A DNA stretch of 64,000 nucleotides from Leuconostoc fallax KCTC 3537 (GCF_000165675.1 NZ_AEIZ01000013.1:1-64000), one strand, 5' to 3'. Positions 17,625 through 27,794 are shown, numbered from the stretch's first letter. Numbers and translations: made by a program. The notes: generated by a model from the letters alone, not told the origin.

Positions 17625-18647
17625 CTAGCGATTCAAGTATGATGAGCGTAGCTGTTTTGTTAACTCTTGATGTTGCTGATCATTCGTTATACTTTCAATT
17701 TCAAAACGCGGTCGATGCTTTACTTCAGTAAAAATCTTGCCAATATATACACCAACGACACCAATAGCAATCAAATTAAAGCCACCTAACAACCAAATTG
17801 ATATCATTAATGAGGACCAACCCGCTTGCGTGTTACCAATTATTTTTTGAGCTAATGTATATATAATTTCTACACCCGCCACACCGAGTACAATCAGACC
17901 TAAGCCAAATAAGTACCGCATCGGCTGAACACTAAAACTCGTGATACCGTCAAGTGCAAAATTCAACATTTTCTTAAGGGGATACTTAGATACACCACCT
18001 TGCCGGCGACCTCTTTCATAGAACACTTGGCTAGACTGATACCCTACTAGCGGTACCATCGCACGCAAGAATAAGTGTCGTTCTGGCATCTTTAGTAATG
18101 CTTGCACCGCTAATCGACTCATTAGGCGAAAATCAGCGTGGTTTGGTATGATCTCAACACCGAGAATAGAGAGCGTTTTATAAAAACCTAATGCCGTATA
18201 TTTTTTAAACCACGTATCTTGTTCTCGACTTGAACGAACAGCGTATACAATTTCATTACCTAACTGATAGTCTGCCACCATACGGCTAATAATATCAGGA
18301 TTATCTTGTAAGTCTGCGTCCAGAGTAATCACGATGTCGGCTAACTTAATGCCCTCTGACATGCCAGCAATTAGCGCTGGCTGATGACCAAAATTACGTG
18401 ATAATTTAACACCTAGTATATTAGGATGTTCCTGATGAGCCGCATATATAATATCCCAAGTCGTATCTGTTGAGCCATCATCGACAATCAGAATAAAGCT
18501 ATCTAATCGAACCATCCCCTTTTTAATTAAATCCGTTTTAATCTGAACTAACTTATTTAATGTCGTAGCTAAAACGATTTCTTCATTATAGGCTGGTAAA
18601 ATTAAGCCAAGTCTTGGTCTTTCACTTCGCATCACCATATTCACCAC
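17625..18647 (-). CDS. Family 2 glycosyltransferase with C-terminal membrane helices (GtrB/YkcC type)
   Basis: The 340-residue protein opens with a GT2 domain (LPAYNEEIVLATTL, ILIVDDGSTDTTW, TLDADLQDNPD with the DxD-like metal site, and RQGGVSKYPLKKM), followed by two membrane helices (about 245-310). Such enzymes move a sugar from a nucleotide onto undecaprenyl phosphate at the inner face. GTG at 18647 or ATG at 18638 could be the start; AAGGAAAGG lies just upstream. The next gene upstream encodes a membrane glycosyltransferase that uses such lipid-linked sugars, which supports a joint envelope-glycosylation pathway. Confidence 0.87.
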   Translation of the reverse strand: MVNMVMRSERPRLGLILPAYNEEIVLATTLNKLVQIKTDLIKKGMVRLDSFILIVDDGSTDTTWDIIYAAHQEHPNILGVKLSRNFGHQPALIAGMSEGIKLADIVITLDADLQDNPDIISRMVADYQLGNEIVYAVRSSREQDTWFKKYTALGFYKTLSILGVEIIPNHADFRLMSRLAVQALLKMPERHLFLRAMVPLVGYQSSQVFYERGRRQGGVSKYPLKKMLNFALDGITSFSVQPMRYLFGLGLIVLGVAGVEIIYTLAQKIIGNTQAGWSSLMISIWLLGGFNLIAIGVVGVYIGKIFTEVKHRPRFEIESITNDQQHQELTKQLRSSYLNR

Positions 18648-18754
18648 GCCTTTCCTTTATTGATATATGGTTGACAGGTCATATAGTTGACTATTTTGAC
18701 CTTGTCCCATGGTATTTTGGTTATTCGTTTGCTTATTTTTACTGTAATTAACTT

Positions 18755-20781
18755 TTACACCGTTTTTTGTACCCAAGAGAGAATCTTACCAATCTGCCCA
18801 GAGGAACTGGTGCCTTTATTCCCCATCACGAAGTATTTGACCTGCCCTGACTTAACAAGTTGCTTAAATTCTGATAATGTCATGGTTGGATCGGTGCCAT
18901 TATAACCGCCCAGTGCCATGACAGCCTCCCCAGACTTAATAATATACCCAGAAGCGGAATTAGAATCAGTTGTCGCAAACAAGTATTTTGCTTGCCCTTG
19001 ACGCTGTTGTGTATAGCTTAATAGCTGAGCATCAACTTGGCTCCCCATGCTATCACTGCCACCTTGCGTCAATAATGTTGGACTGGCAAATGGTATTGCT
19101 GCCGAATTATGAGACAAGGTTGGTGTGAATGACCACCAAGCAGCCATAACACATATCGCAATAATAGATATGACTAATCGCATTTTGGCAAATAAACGCT
19201 CACCTAGCCACCACCAGATAGCTAATATAATCGCCACAATGATTAATGCAATACTAATCATTGGATAGTAAGACCATACATAATAAGCTTGTAGTGCTAA
19301 TGTTGAAACGATACCAAAGCTGATCAATGATTTAGCAAAAATCCGCGTCTTAGCTGATGAATTTTGGTACATTTTGTGCGTTGCTGCAGCACCAATGGCT
19401 GTCAAAGCAGCAATTGCTGGAGCTAGCATAATCGTATAGTATGGATGAAAGAAACCAGCGATTGAGAAGAAACCATAAACCGGCACTAACCATGCAGACC
19501 ATAAAATCACGTGACGCTGTTCTTCTGAAATGGTATACCATTTACTATTGCGTTTACGATAACCAAACCAACCAGCAATGATGCCTAAGATAGCTAGCGG
19601 CAAGAACCAACCAATTTGCGATCCCAAATCTGATTGGAATAATCTAAATGGACCAGCCGTTCCAATAGCAAAGGCATTGTTCATACCTACACTGCCACCC
19701 TGCTTCTGACCTTTACCATTACGCATTCCAGATGGCTTTTCTTGAGTGGGCTGTTGACCTATCGTTTTCTTCAAATCCTTTGGTGCTTGCCCTGTTGGCA
19801 TATTTTGAGGCGCCTTACCTTGAGATGGTGCTTGACCACTCGGTGCTGTACCCTTTGTTACGCTCTTTTGGTTAGTTGGTACTTGCTGAGTTGGCTGTCC
19901 ATTCTTTTGACCGGTTGGCTGTTGGCCAACTTTATTCGACTTTTTGTTATTCGTTGTACCGATACCCGGAAAGGCACCGCCTGTCCCGGTTGATTGACCA
20001 AGTAACCGTTCAGTACCATTGTATCCAAAGGCCAATTCTAACAACGAGTTATGCTGTGAACTGCCAATATACGGTCGATTAGACTGATCAACCGAATCAA
20101 CTGCGACAGGATAAGCTAAAGTGAAGACGGTTAACGATAACAAACCTGCCCCCAACCATAGGATTTTCTTCTTCCATGGCACTTTAATAGCGATCCAATA
20201 ATAAACCAACATCGCTGGTAGTATCATAAAGGCTTGCAACATTTTGACATTAAAGCCAATACCAACCAAGGCAAAGCTCATCATAACGAGCCATATGTTC
20301 TTCTTTTCAACCGCTTTTTGTAATACATATACGGCTAGCAGTAGAAAGAAGACAAGTATGGCATCCATGTTATTCGTTCGACTATTCGCAACAACTGTTG
20401 GTGTGAAAGTCAAAACCAGCGCACCTAATCTACCAGCCCATACACCAAATTTTGGTGTTAACATCTGATACATAAGATAAACGGAGCCGATACCTGCCAA
20501 AACACTCGGCAATACAACAGACCATCCATGTAAGCCAAATATCTTGGCAGATATGGCCATCAACCATAATGCTACTGGTGGTTTATCAACGGTAATAAAT
20601 CCCGCTGAATCAAACGCACCATACCAAAAATTGTGCCAGCTTTCCAGCATCGATCTGATTGCAGCGGTATAGTAGCTGTTGGCACTACCAGCATCCCAAA
20701 TACCCCAGCCATATAGAATGGCACTTATCAATATAATAATGACAAAATACCAATCCATATTCTTTAATTTTTTAATATCAC
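18755..20781 (-). CDS. Polytopic membrane glycosyltransferase, GT39/ArnT-like (YkcB family), frameshifted at the start
   Basis: The protein of about 675 residues has a PMT-like N-terminal half (GFITVDKPPVALWLMA with the catalytic acidic loop; many membrane helices), a low-complexity Gly/Gln/Pro/Thr insert near residues 275-380, more helices and an outer C-terminal domain. It probably transfers a sugar from undecaprenyl phosphate to a wall polymer. GGAGG precedes a GTG at 20781; adding one base to T-run 20768-20773 joins this start (MILKKLKNMDWYF) to the long frame that otherwise begins at ATG 20758. It pairs with the GT2 gene downstream. Confidence 0.85.
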
Positions 20782-20863
20782 ATGCCTACCTCCACTAATG
20801 CTAATATCAATTATCATAATGGCGTAGATTAAAATAAACTTTAAGCCTGATTTAAATGAAAAT

Positions 20864-20894
20864 AAAAAACTGAAGTCGATGACTTCAGTTTTTT
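20864..20894 (-). terminator. Terminator of the LysM/APF gene
   Basis: AACTGAAGTC and GACTTCAGTT close on GAT, with six Ts after it on the minus strand. Confidence 0.9.
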
Positions 20895-20912
20895 GATTCA
20901 TTATATTTAAAA

Positions 20913-21602
20913 TTAATACCAACCATTAGCTAACCAGAAGCTCTTGGCATTTGACCATGAACCATAACGATCGCTAACGTAGCTGTCCGCAACCTTTTCT
21001 TGGTTGGCTGCAGAATAATCACCGTTTAAGTATGATGCGCTTAATTGGTATTTACCAATATATTGGCCATTACGGGCGCTATAAGAATTTGTTGATTCCT
21101 TGTTAGCAATCCATGATTTGGCTGAGGCATCACTACCTGAAACAGAACTTGAGCTTGTTGCTGTTTCTTCTGTAGATGCTGCTTGCTGTGTTGATGCAGC
21201 CTGTTGCGTTGAAGCTGCTTGCTGTGTTGATGCAGCCTGTTGCGTTGAAGCTGCTTGTTGTGTTGAAGCGACTTGCTGTGTTGAGGCTGCTTGTTGTGTT
21301 GAAGCGGCTTGCTGAACAGCAGGTGCTTGTGTTTGTGTTGTCGTTGTATTACCTGAAAGGCTAGGGATAACTAGTGTTTCACCAACGAAGATTGAGTTAA
21401 TATTAGAAATGCTGTTAGCTTGTGCAATTGCTGATACACCAGCTGAAGCTTGTGCGTCACCGTAAGTTGCAGCGGCAATCTTGTTTAATGTGTCGCCAGA
21501 TTTGATTGTATAGTTTGAGTCAGCAGATGCTGCGCTACCGCCTGCGATAAGTAATCCTGCAGCTGCGGCTGTTCCTAAAATAGCTTTAGTAATAATAGTC
21601 AA
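20913..21602 (-). CDS. LysM surface protein of the aggregation-promoting-factor type
   Basis: The 229-residue protein has a signal peptide (cut likely after GGSAASA), one LysM domain (YTIKSGDTLNKIAAATYG to about residue 80) that binds peptidoglycan, a repeat linker of QQAAST units and a C-terminal domain (SWIANKESTNSYSARNGQ, GKYQLSASYLNGDYS, ending FWLANGWY) like that of lactobacillus Apf proteins and lytic transglycosylases, with a possible catalytic Glu in NKEST. It should be secreted and wall-bound. GGAGG lies upstream. The gene is alone between two terminated units. Confidence 0.88.
   Translation of the reverse strand: MTIITKAILGTAAAAGLLIAGGSAASADSNYTIKSGDTLNKIAAATYGDAQASAGVSAIAQANSISNINSIFVGETLVIPSLSGNTTTTQTQAPAVQQAASTQQAASTQQVASTQQAASTQQAASTQQAASTQQAASTQQAASTEETATSSSSVSGSDASAKSWIANKESTNSYSARNGQYIGKYQLSASYLNGDYSAANQEKVADSYVSDRYGSWSNAKSFWLANGWY
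21171..21312 (-). repeat. Tandem 18-bp repeats encoding QQAAST
   Basis: About seven units of QQAAST (one QVAST variant) form a flexible linker between the LysM and C-terminal domains. The DNA units are nearly identical, so length may vary between strains by slippage. Confidence 0.9.
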
Positions 21603-21802
21603 TTTGTTTCCTCCATGTGCATATCAATAACAATGTAATGATTAATATTTTGCACGATAACTATTACAGTGACATTACCCTCATTTTTTCAAATCAAGAC
21701 AAAAAGTGTATTTTTTAAACGTTTGACATATTCTTAAACTAAATAGCTCAATTAAGTCGTCTAGATGACAGCCATAATAAGAGAACTCCTGTTCGTAATA
21801 TT

Positions 21803-22378
21803 TTATGCGATAAACAAAATATCTTCAAACGCATTTTGTAGCTTAACAATGACATCTGTCTGCATTTTCATTGCTTGTTCTTTATCCTTTGAATTACTTA
21901 TGCCAATTTTAATTGAAAATAGCGCCATTTCAGCATAACCTTTGGCAATAAATAAAATCGGATATTTCGTCTTTACGTTGCGACCAGTTAAGTATTGATA
22001 TGCCTCACCATATAAAATTTGTCGTATATTTTCTTCCAAATCCATATTCAAAATATGAATCTGAAAAAGCAATTGTAACGCATAACTATTGTCCTCTAAA
22101 TCATTCATTATATTCAGTATGACGACATGCGCATTGTTATCATCAATGGCTTTAAACCTGTCTTTTATCATTTTTTCGAATTTTTTTGTGTAATCATGGA
22201 CCACTTGTTCTAGTAAAGCAAACTTATCTTCAAAATAAGTATAAAAAGTTGATTTACTAATTAATGCTGTTTCACATATCTCAACAACAGTAATACGCGC
22301 AAAATCTTTTTTCGCAAGCAGTTCAAGAAAAGTACGGTAAATATTATCTTTAGTTTTTATAATACGTCTATCAATCAT
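21803..22378 (-). CDS. TetR/AcrR-family transcriptional regulator
   Basis: The product of 191 residues has an N-terminal TetR helix-turn-helix (TKDNIYRTFLELLAKKDFARITVVEICETALISKSTFYTYFEDK, in pieces, residues 8-52) and a ligand domain I cannot assign. I chose the ATG at 22378, where TTGGAG lies upstream; an in-frame ATG at 22444 would put the palindrome at 22414-22457 inside the gene. It is divergent from a hydrolase gene and probably controls it, and itself, through that palindrome. Confidence 0.82.
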   Translation of the reverse strand: MIDRRIIKTKDNIYRTFLELLAKKDFARITVVEICETALISKSTFYTYFEDKFALLEQVVHDYTKKFEKMIKDRFKAIDDNNAHVVILNIMNDLEDNSYALQLLFQIHILNMDLEENIRQILYGEAYQYLTGRNVKTKYPILFIAKGYAEMALFSIKIGISNSKDKEQAMKMQTDVIVKLQNAFEDILFIA

Positions 22379-22413
22379 CCTATCAAAATACTCCAATCTG
22401 TTGTTTATCATAC

Positions 22414-22457
22414 TTTTTAACGCATACCGTTTGATAACGGACATTATGCGTTAAAAA
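22414..22457. promoter_or_regulatory. Large palindrome between tetR and the hydrolase, likely operator
   Basis: TTTTTAACGCATA (22414-22426) and TATGCGTTAAAAA (22445-22457) are exact complements, and CCGTT/AACGG pair inside. The site lies between divergent starts. Confidence 0.75.
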
Positions 22458-22519
22458 GATGATTGTTCTATCCTCTACTTTTGCCTATTCTATAGGTATT
22501 AAAAAAGAGGTACTATATT

Positions 22520-23635
22520 ATGTTCAAACATTATGTTGATAATGAGCAATTCAATTTACAAATTAACCGTTTTATAAATGATGAGTATGAAAATAATCCA
22601 TCTGTTCAGCAGGACTTAAAAATGATTATACCAAACTTAACAGATACTGAAAGTTGGTACCAACTGTGGTTAGAACGTGCGCAATACCGTGAAAAATTAA
22701 ATGATGACGCAATCGCCGCCACTTATTATCAAGCAGCTGAATTTTACTTGGATCAACAAGATCCTAGATCAGAAGCAGCATATCAAAAATATCGTGATTT
22801 ATTCTATCGTTCATACAAAGATTTTAAATATGAAAGTTATCAAGTGCCATATGAGGACCATTATCTTCCGGTAACAAAATTAATTAATCCTAACGCTACC
22901 AAAAATTTAATTATGTTTGCAGGTTATGATTCCTACATGGAAGAAATGATTAAATCTGCTAAATATCTAAAAGGCATTGATTATAATATTTATGTTCTGG
23001 ACGGTCCAGGACAAGGTACGGCATTACGTAATGGTCTTCATCTCATTCACAACTGGGAAAAACCTATATCGACAATCATTGACTATTTTGATTTTAATAA
23101 GGTTAGTGTCATTGGTGTGTCATTAGGTGGCTACCTCGTCATGCGGGCCGCAGCATTTGATAAACGTATCGATAAAATTGTTGCTTTTGACATATTCTAT
23201 AGTATTATGGATACCTTAACAATGCGTATGCCCCAAGACTTAACTGCCAAAATTAACATGTTACTTGACTCACACCAGGCAATTGAAGTTAATGAACTTT
23301 TTCAAAATCTAATGGATCAAAATATTGATTTAAAATGGAAAATAAACAAAGGTATGGAAAATACAGGTACGTCGTCACCTTATGATTTACTGATTTCTTT
23401 TAAAAAATATACTGTAAAAAACATACTATCACTTGTAAATCAAGAAGTTCTATTATTAGCAGGAGAAAATGATCAATATGTGCCTAGTTCACGCCTAGTC
23501 GATATTGAAAAAGGACTCATAAATGCCGGTAAAGTATCATCCATTCTATTCTCTAAAGAAAGTGGCGGTGACCAGCATTGTCAGGCTGGGCATCGTGAGT
23601 TAGGATTTAATGCCATCAAATCATTCTTAGCCTAA
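22520..23635 (+). CDS. Alpha/beta hydrolase
   Basis: The 371-residue protein has a helical N-terminal part (1-105) and an alpha/beta hydrolase core with the nucleophile elbow GVSLGGY (serine near 199), an acid in LLAGENDQYVP and a histidine in GGDQHCQAGH. The layout resembles the esterase-like family that includes FrsA and carbon-carbon hydrolases. The substrate is not clear. AAGAGG lies upstream. It is divergent from a TetR regulator, a layout typical of an inducible detoxifying enzyme. Confidence 0.78.
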   Translation: MFKHYVDNEQFNLQINRFINDEYENNPSVQQDLKMIIPNLTDTESWYQLWLERAQYREKLNDDAIAATYYQAAEFYLDQQDPRSEAAYQKYRDLFYRSYKDFKYESYQVPYEDHYLPVTKLINPNATKNLIMFAGYDSYMEEMIKSAKYLKGIDYNIYVLDGPGQGTALRNGLHLIHNWEKPISTIIDYFDFNKVSVIGVSLGGYLVMRAAAFDKRIDKIVAFDIFYSIMDTLTMRMPQDLTAKINMLLDSHQAIEVNELFQNLMDQNIDLKWKINKGMENTGTSSPYDLLISFKKYTVKNILSLVNQEVLLLAGENDQYVPSSRLVDIEKGLINAGKVSSILFSKESGGDQHCQAGHRELGFNAIKSFLA

Positions 23636-23643
23636 AAGTAATT

Positions 23644-23684
23644 AAAAAAGTATTCCTCATCAAAAATAATGAGGAATACTTTTT
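23644..23684. terminator. Bidirectional terminator between the hydrolase and nhaC
   Basis: AAAAAGTATTCCTCAT pairs with ATGAGGAATACTTTTT around a short A-rich loop. Confidence 0.9.
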
Positions 23685-23686
23685 AA

Positions 23687-25062
23687 TTACTTCTTTTCTT
23701 GATAATGAATACCGATGCCTGTAAATCCACTCAACGCAGAAAACAACGGTGATAATAGGCTAAAGAATACAAACGGCAAGTAATCCATTGTCGCAACATG
23801 GAATGTCCCTGCCACAAAACTACCAGCAACCCCCCAAGGTATGAGGTAATTAATAACTGTTCCACCATCCTCTAGCACACGGCCCAAGACAACTGGTTTC
23901 AAACGGTGCAAATCATAAACTGGTTTAAAGGCATTCCCTGGTAAAATAACCGACAAGAATTGTTCACCAACGAAAATATTAACACCAATAGCCGAGAATA
24001 GTGTTACCAATACTAATGAACCTGTTCGCTCTAGCTTTTGAGCTAAAACTGTCATTAATGGTGAAATTAATTCTAACTTCATTAATATGCCACCCAATGA
24101 TAAGGTTACAATAATTAGTGCGACTGTTGGCATCATACTTTCAATACCACCACGTGATAATAGAATATTGACTTCTTCATTACCTGTGTGCGCTACATAT
24201 CCATGCTCAAGCACTTTAGCAATTTCAATGATATTAAAGTGATCATTCTGAATAGCCATAATCACAATTGTTAATAAAATATTGAGTAAAATAGTGAAAA
24301 TAGCTGGAATTTTTCGCCAAGCACAAAGGAACATGAAGAGAATTGGAATCACAGCTAACCATGAAATGTTGAAATTTGTCATCAAAATAGATTTAACATG
24401 TTCAATTTGATCGATTGTGGCATTACTATTCGTTAGTCCAAAGAACGTAAACAATATCAAAGAAATAATAAATGCTGGTACAGTTGACCACATCAAATTT
24501 TTAATATGTTCAAACAAATCAGCACCAACTACTGCTGATGCTAAATTAGTAGATTCTGACAATGGCGACATTTTATCACCAAATACCGCTCCTGATACGA
24601 TTGCACCAACAATTAAAGGTTGGCTCAATCCTAATGATGTCCCAATACCAAAAAATGCAATCCCAATCGTTGACATAACAGTGAACGCACTACCAATCGC
24701 ACTACCAACAACAGCACAGACAATGAAGACCGACGGCACAAAGAACTTAACACTCAAAATATCAAAACCAAAAACCATTAATGAAGGAATAATACCAGCT
24801 TTAATCCAGACAGCAATCAAGGCACCGACTAAAATAAAGATAAAAATTGGAATAATACCCGGCTTCACACCCGCCATAATCCCTTCATTCAGCATTGATA
24901 ACGGGTAGCGTTTTACAAAAGCGTAAATCATGGTAATGACCACGGCAAAGAGTACCGCGATAACTGGTGACAAATGCAATCCAATAACCGACACAGCAAT
25001 ACATGTAATAATAATGCCCAGTATTATAGTAGATTCAATTAAATTATGTTTTTTTGCATCAT
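23687..25062 (-). CDS. NhaC-family transporter, probably tyrosine uptake (frameshifted near the start)
   Basis: The protein of about 458 residues has 11-12 membrane helices and NhaC features (VVGSAIGSAFTVMSTIGIAF, GAVFGDKMSPLSESTNLAS). AGGA precedes an ATG at 25062; one base added to T-run 25049-25055 gives MMQKKHNLIESTIILGIIIT and joins the long frame. NhaC proteins exchange sodium and protons, but a subgroup controlled by tyrosine T-boxes has been proposed to carry tyrosine. The leader here reads a UAC specifier, so tyrosine transport is the best inference. Confidence 0.83.
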
Positions 25063-25203
25063 ATTATTTTCCTATCGTTTTAAAATGACTCAATATAGCC
25101 TAACTATTACTACAATGAATAATAATATCGGCAAATACCGCCACAACCATGGTAAAATTCTTGAATTGTCATGCGTACTACTCATTTCCTTTCAAAATAA
25201 AAA

Positions 25204-25425
25204 GCCCTTAGCATTAAGTAAGCTAAGGGCGAATTGATCCACGGTACCACCTTATTTTAAAGACAAATGTCTTTCTCAAAAATATTGAATTGTTAAAGTT
25301 TATTTTAGTGTAATTCGATGATTAAATCTGATCGGTTCGCAGTGCCCACCGATTTCCTGATACTCAAAATATTAATCTCTACTAATCCAAAACGTTCGTA
25401 TGCTTATTCTAACATCAAACGCAAC
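25204..25425 (-). promoter_or_regulatory. Tyrosine T-box leader upstream of the NhaC-family gene
   Basis: The T-box core AAGGTGGTACCGTGGA (fwd 25237-25252) precedes a terminator with arms GCCCTTAGC (25204-25212) and GCTAAGGGC (25222-25230) and a T-run. Stem I contains GAA-T-TAC-A with its 3' arm CTAA pairing with TTAG upstream; the specifier at 25310-25312 is TAC, tyrosine. The remaining 25426-25544 holds only upstream sequence of the EamA gene. Confidence 0.88.
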
Positions 25426-25544
25426 AATTGCAAACTCTTAATTTACTAGACAATGCGACTAGCGCATATTAAATAATGGATACAACATGACAATGATATG
25501 TAAAATATAGTATATTTTACATATTAATTCTTGGGAGTAAAGGT

Positions 25545-26446
25545 ATGGAAAAAAGAAAATTAGGTTTGGGTCTAGCAGCAGCTGGCCCCGTTTTATGGGG
25601 AAGTTCTGGTACAGTTGCACAAAATCTTTTTGATCATCATGATATTTCACCAACTTGGTTAGTCGCTATTAGAATGATTTTCGCGGGATTTTTATTGCTT
25701 GTTTATGGGGCAACACAACATCAAGATATATTAGCCGTTTTCAAAAACAAGCACGATAGTTTTAAACTACTCCTATTTACATTATTTGGTATGACCGCTG
25801 TACAGTTAACCTACTTTATGGCAATTAGTACAGGAAACGCTGCAACGGCAACCATCTTACAGTATCTTTCACCAATCATGATCATTCTTTATCTGGCCAT
25901 TAAAGATTGGGTATTGCCAAGTCGTATCGATGCTTTATCAGTGATCATTGCTATCATCGGTACTGCCCTCATTGTTACGCAAGGTAATTTCCAATCACTG
26001 GCACTTCCATTGCCTGCCATTATTTGGGGAATTTTAGCTGCCGTAGGTGCGGCTGTTTACACTTTAATGCCACAGCAATTGTTACGACGCTACGGTGCTA
26101 TCGCAGTTGTTGGGTGGTCCATGTTTTTGGGCGGTATTATAACCGGTATTTATTATCGCGTCTGGGAAGCAACACCATCAATGAATTTGAGTGCCTTTAT
26201 TCAAATTCTCTTTGTCATTATTTTTGGTACAATGTTAGCTTATCTCTTTTTTTACAGAGTCTCGAATATATATTACCAACAACCGCTAGTGTTCTCGGGG
26301 CAATTGAACCAATGTCTGCTGCCATTTTAAGCTTTTTATTTCTCCATGTTTCGTTTAACCTTTATGGCATTATTGGTATTCTGTTTGTCATCAGTGTGAC
26401 CTTTTTACAATTCATTTACGCACAAAAAATGACACAAACAAATTAA
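25545..26446 (+). CDS. EamA/DMT-family exporter (frameshifted as read)
   Basis: The protein of about 300 residues has ten membrane helices in two EamA repeats (GPVLWGSSGTVAQNLF in the first, IIWGILAAVGAAVYTLMP in the second). The frame breaks at T-run 26247-26253; one extra base gives YLFFLQSLEYILPTTASVLGAI and reaches the stop at 26446. Such proteins export amino acids or metabolites; the substrate is unknown. TTGGGAGTAAAGGT lies before the start. It is a single gene. Confidence 0.82.
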
Positions 26447-26467
26447 ACGAACATTCATTAAACTGGC

Positions 26468-27172
26468 TTAATCTTTTGATGTGTGTTGCTCTAAGTAAAA
26501 CACATCACCCGTAACACCCAACATTTGTTCAATATGCTCTTTTAATTGGTCCATTGCCGGTGCCAATCGTTGTTGCTGTTCATCGTTAATGGCTTCCATT
26601 ACTAAGATGGCATCCGTTGTTGCTTCGGTAAGCATTGTCCTTTGGGCATCACGCCAATTTAGGCAACGGCAAATCGCACCGGTTTGATCATAATAAATCA
26701 CTTCACCATTTAATGCAGGTTGATCTTCATCCTCACCTAATGGTCTAAACGATTCACCGCCTTCAGCAATACCTAAGCGCATCGTACCATCTATTTTGTT
26801 TAAGTCTTCACCACCACATGGCATGGCAAAAGATAAAGAAACACTATTATAGATATCCACTAAAGGATTAATTGATTGTAACGCATTTCCTTGATCAATC
26901 CGCTTTAAAAGTGCCTCAATCGAAGAACGCGCACCCTTCTTCTTTTTAAATTGTGTAAATGCTGTTCGCCATTGACTAATCACTGCATTATCACGGAAAA
27001 CATCTTCTACCAAAAATTGGCGTGACTTCTCTGCTGATGCATCTAATAGTTCCTGAAAATGATTTGTCTGCTCTGCTTTGACATGATTATCAATACCGTG
27101 AACAGTCAGTACACCAATTTTGGCATCTGGAAATAGTTGCCAAAAACCTTCATCTACATTAATTGTTGTCAT
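26468..27172 (-). CDS. B3/B4 tRNA-binding-domain protein
   Basis: The 234-residue protein matches the free-standing B3/B4 domain, found otherwise in phenylalanyl-tRNA synthetase beta chains, where it edits mischarged tRNA. Marks are IGVLTVHGIDNH, NPLVDIYNSVSL and FRPLGEDEDQPALNGEVIYYD. A role in checking or clearing misacylated tRNA or amino acids is plausible but unproved for this group. AAGAAGGATG lies upstream. It is a single gene. Confidence 0.82.
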   Translation of the reverse strand: MTTINVDEGFWQLFPDAKIGVLTVHGIDNHVKAEQTNHFQELLDASAEKSRQFLVEDVFRDNAVISQWRTAFTQFKKKKGARSSIEALLKRIDQGNALQSINPLVDIYNSVSLSFAMPCGGEDLNKIDGTMRLGIAEGGESFRPLGEDEDQPALNGEVIYYDQTGAICRCLNWRDAQRTMLTEATTDAILVMEAINDEQQQRLAPAMDQLKEHIEQMLGVTGDVFYLEQHTSKD

Positions 27173-27331
27173 ATTGTCATCCTTCTTATATGTATCTTGG
27201 TTGTCAACAAGTTATAATCACAAAATTATGACCAGTTGTTTATGATTATAGGCTATAATCGTTCATTCTATCAATACTTGATATAATGCTTACCTATTTC
27301 ATTACTACTTAATCATAAATCACTTAACACC

Positions 27332-27437
27332 TTGACTCATGTACGTTAATTTGTAACAATGGATTTAATATTTAACACCACCGGGTGTCATAGCATTTGT
27401 ATAGCTCATTAGGTCAATGAAGAGCTGTATAGGTGCT
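27332..27437 (+). promoter_or_regulatory. Promoter and structured leader with terminator upstream of the SMR exporter
   Basis: TTGACT (27332-27337) and TAACAA (27354-27359) start a short RNA near 27366. It forms hairpin 1, ACACC (27375-27379) with GGTGT (27384-27388) and the loop ACCG, and then a longer stem from AGCA (27392-27395) to TGCT (27434-27437), with AGCTC/GAGCT inside, followed by TTTTTATTTTATTT. A terminator this close before the ribosome site (AAGGAG, 27451-27456) implies regulated read-through. Guanidine riboswitches often precede such genes, but I could not match a class. Confidence 0.6.
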
Positions 27438-27464
27438 TTTTATTTTATTTAAGGAGATTATACA

Positions 27465-27785
27465 ATGACTTGGATATATTTAATCATTGCAGGTATTTTT
27501 GAAGTTGTCTGGGCAACTACTATGAAATTGAGCCATGGTTTTACTAATACTATGTTTACCCTTGCAACACTGGTTGGCATGATTTTAAGTTTTGGTTTTT
27601 TGGCATTAGCAATCAAACATTTACCATTAGGTATTGCTTATCCTATTTGGACTGGTATTGGTGCCGTTGGTTCAATTATAGTTGGCATCATCTTTTTTAA
27701 GGACCAAATTCCATCTATCACTTGGCTTTTCATTACGCTACTCATTATTGGTATCATTGGGATTAAAGTCACAACCGGTCATTAA
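27465..27785 (+). CDS. Small multidrug resistance family exporter, Gdx/SugE-like (guanidinium)
   Basis: The 106-residue protein has four membrane helices and the SMR glutamate in AGIFEVVWATTMKLSHGF (Glu near 13). GIAYPIWTGIGAVGS matches the Gdx/SugE subgroup, which exports guanidinium with protons, better than the EmrE/QacC subgroup. It acts as a dimer in the membrane. AAGGAG lies eight bases before the ATG. It is a single gene with a terminator-bearing leader and its own 3' terminator. Confidence 0.87.
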   Translation: MTWIYLIIAGIFEVVWATTMKLSHGFTNTMFTLATLVGMILSFGFLALAIKHLPLGIAYPIWTGIGAVGSIIVGIIFFKDQIPSITWLFITLLIIGIIGIKVTTGH

Positions 27786-27794
27786 TCGACATGC

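Noticed and set aside
21100-21364. Plus-strand Cys-rich frames with repeated CCVDAA or LLAVLM units
   Set aside because: They are the antisense of the QQAAST repeats in the LysM gene. The pattern follows from the repeat, and there is no ribosome site or promoter.
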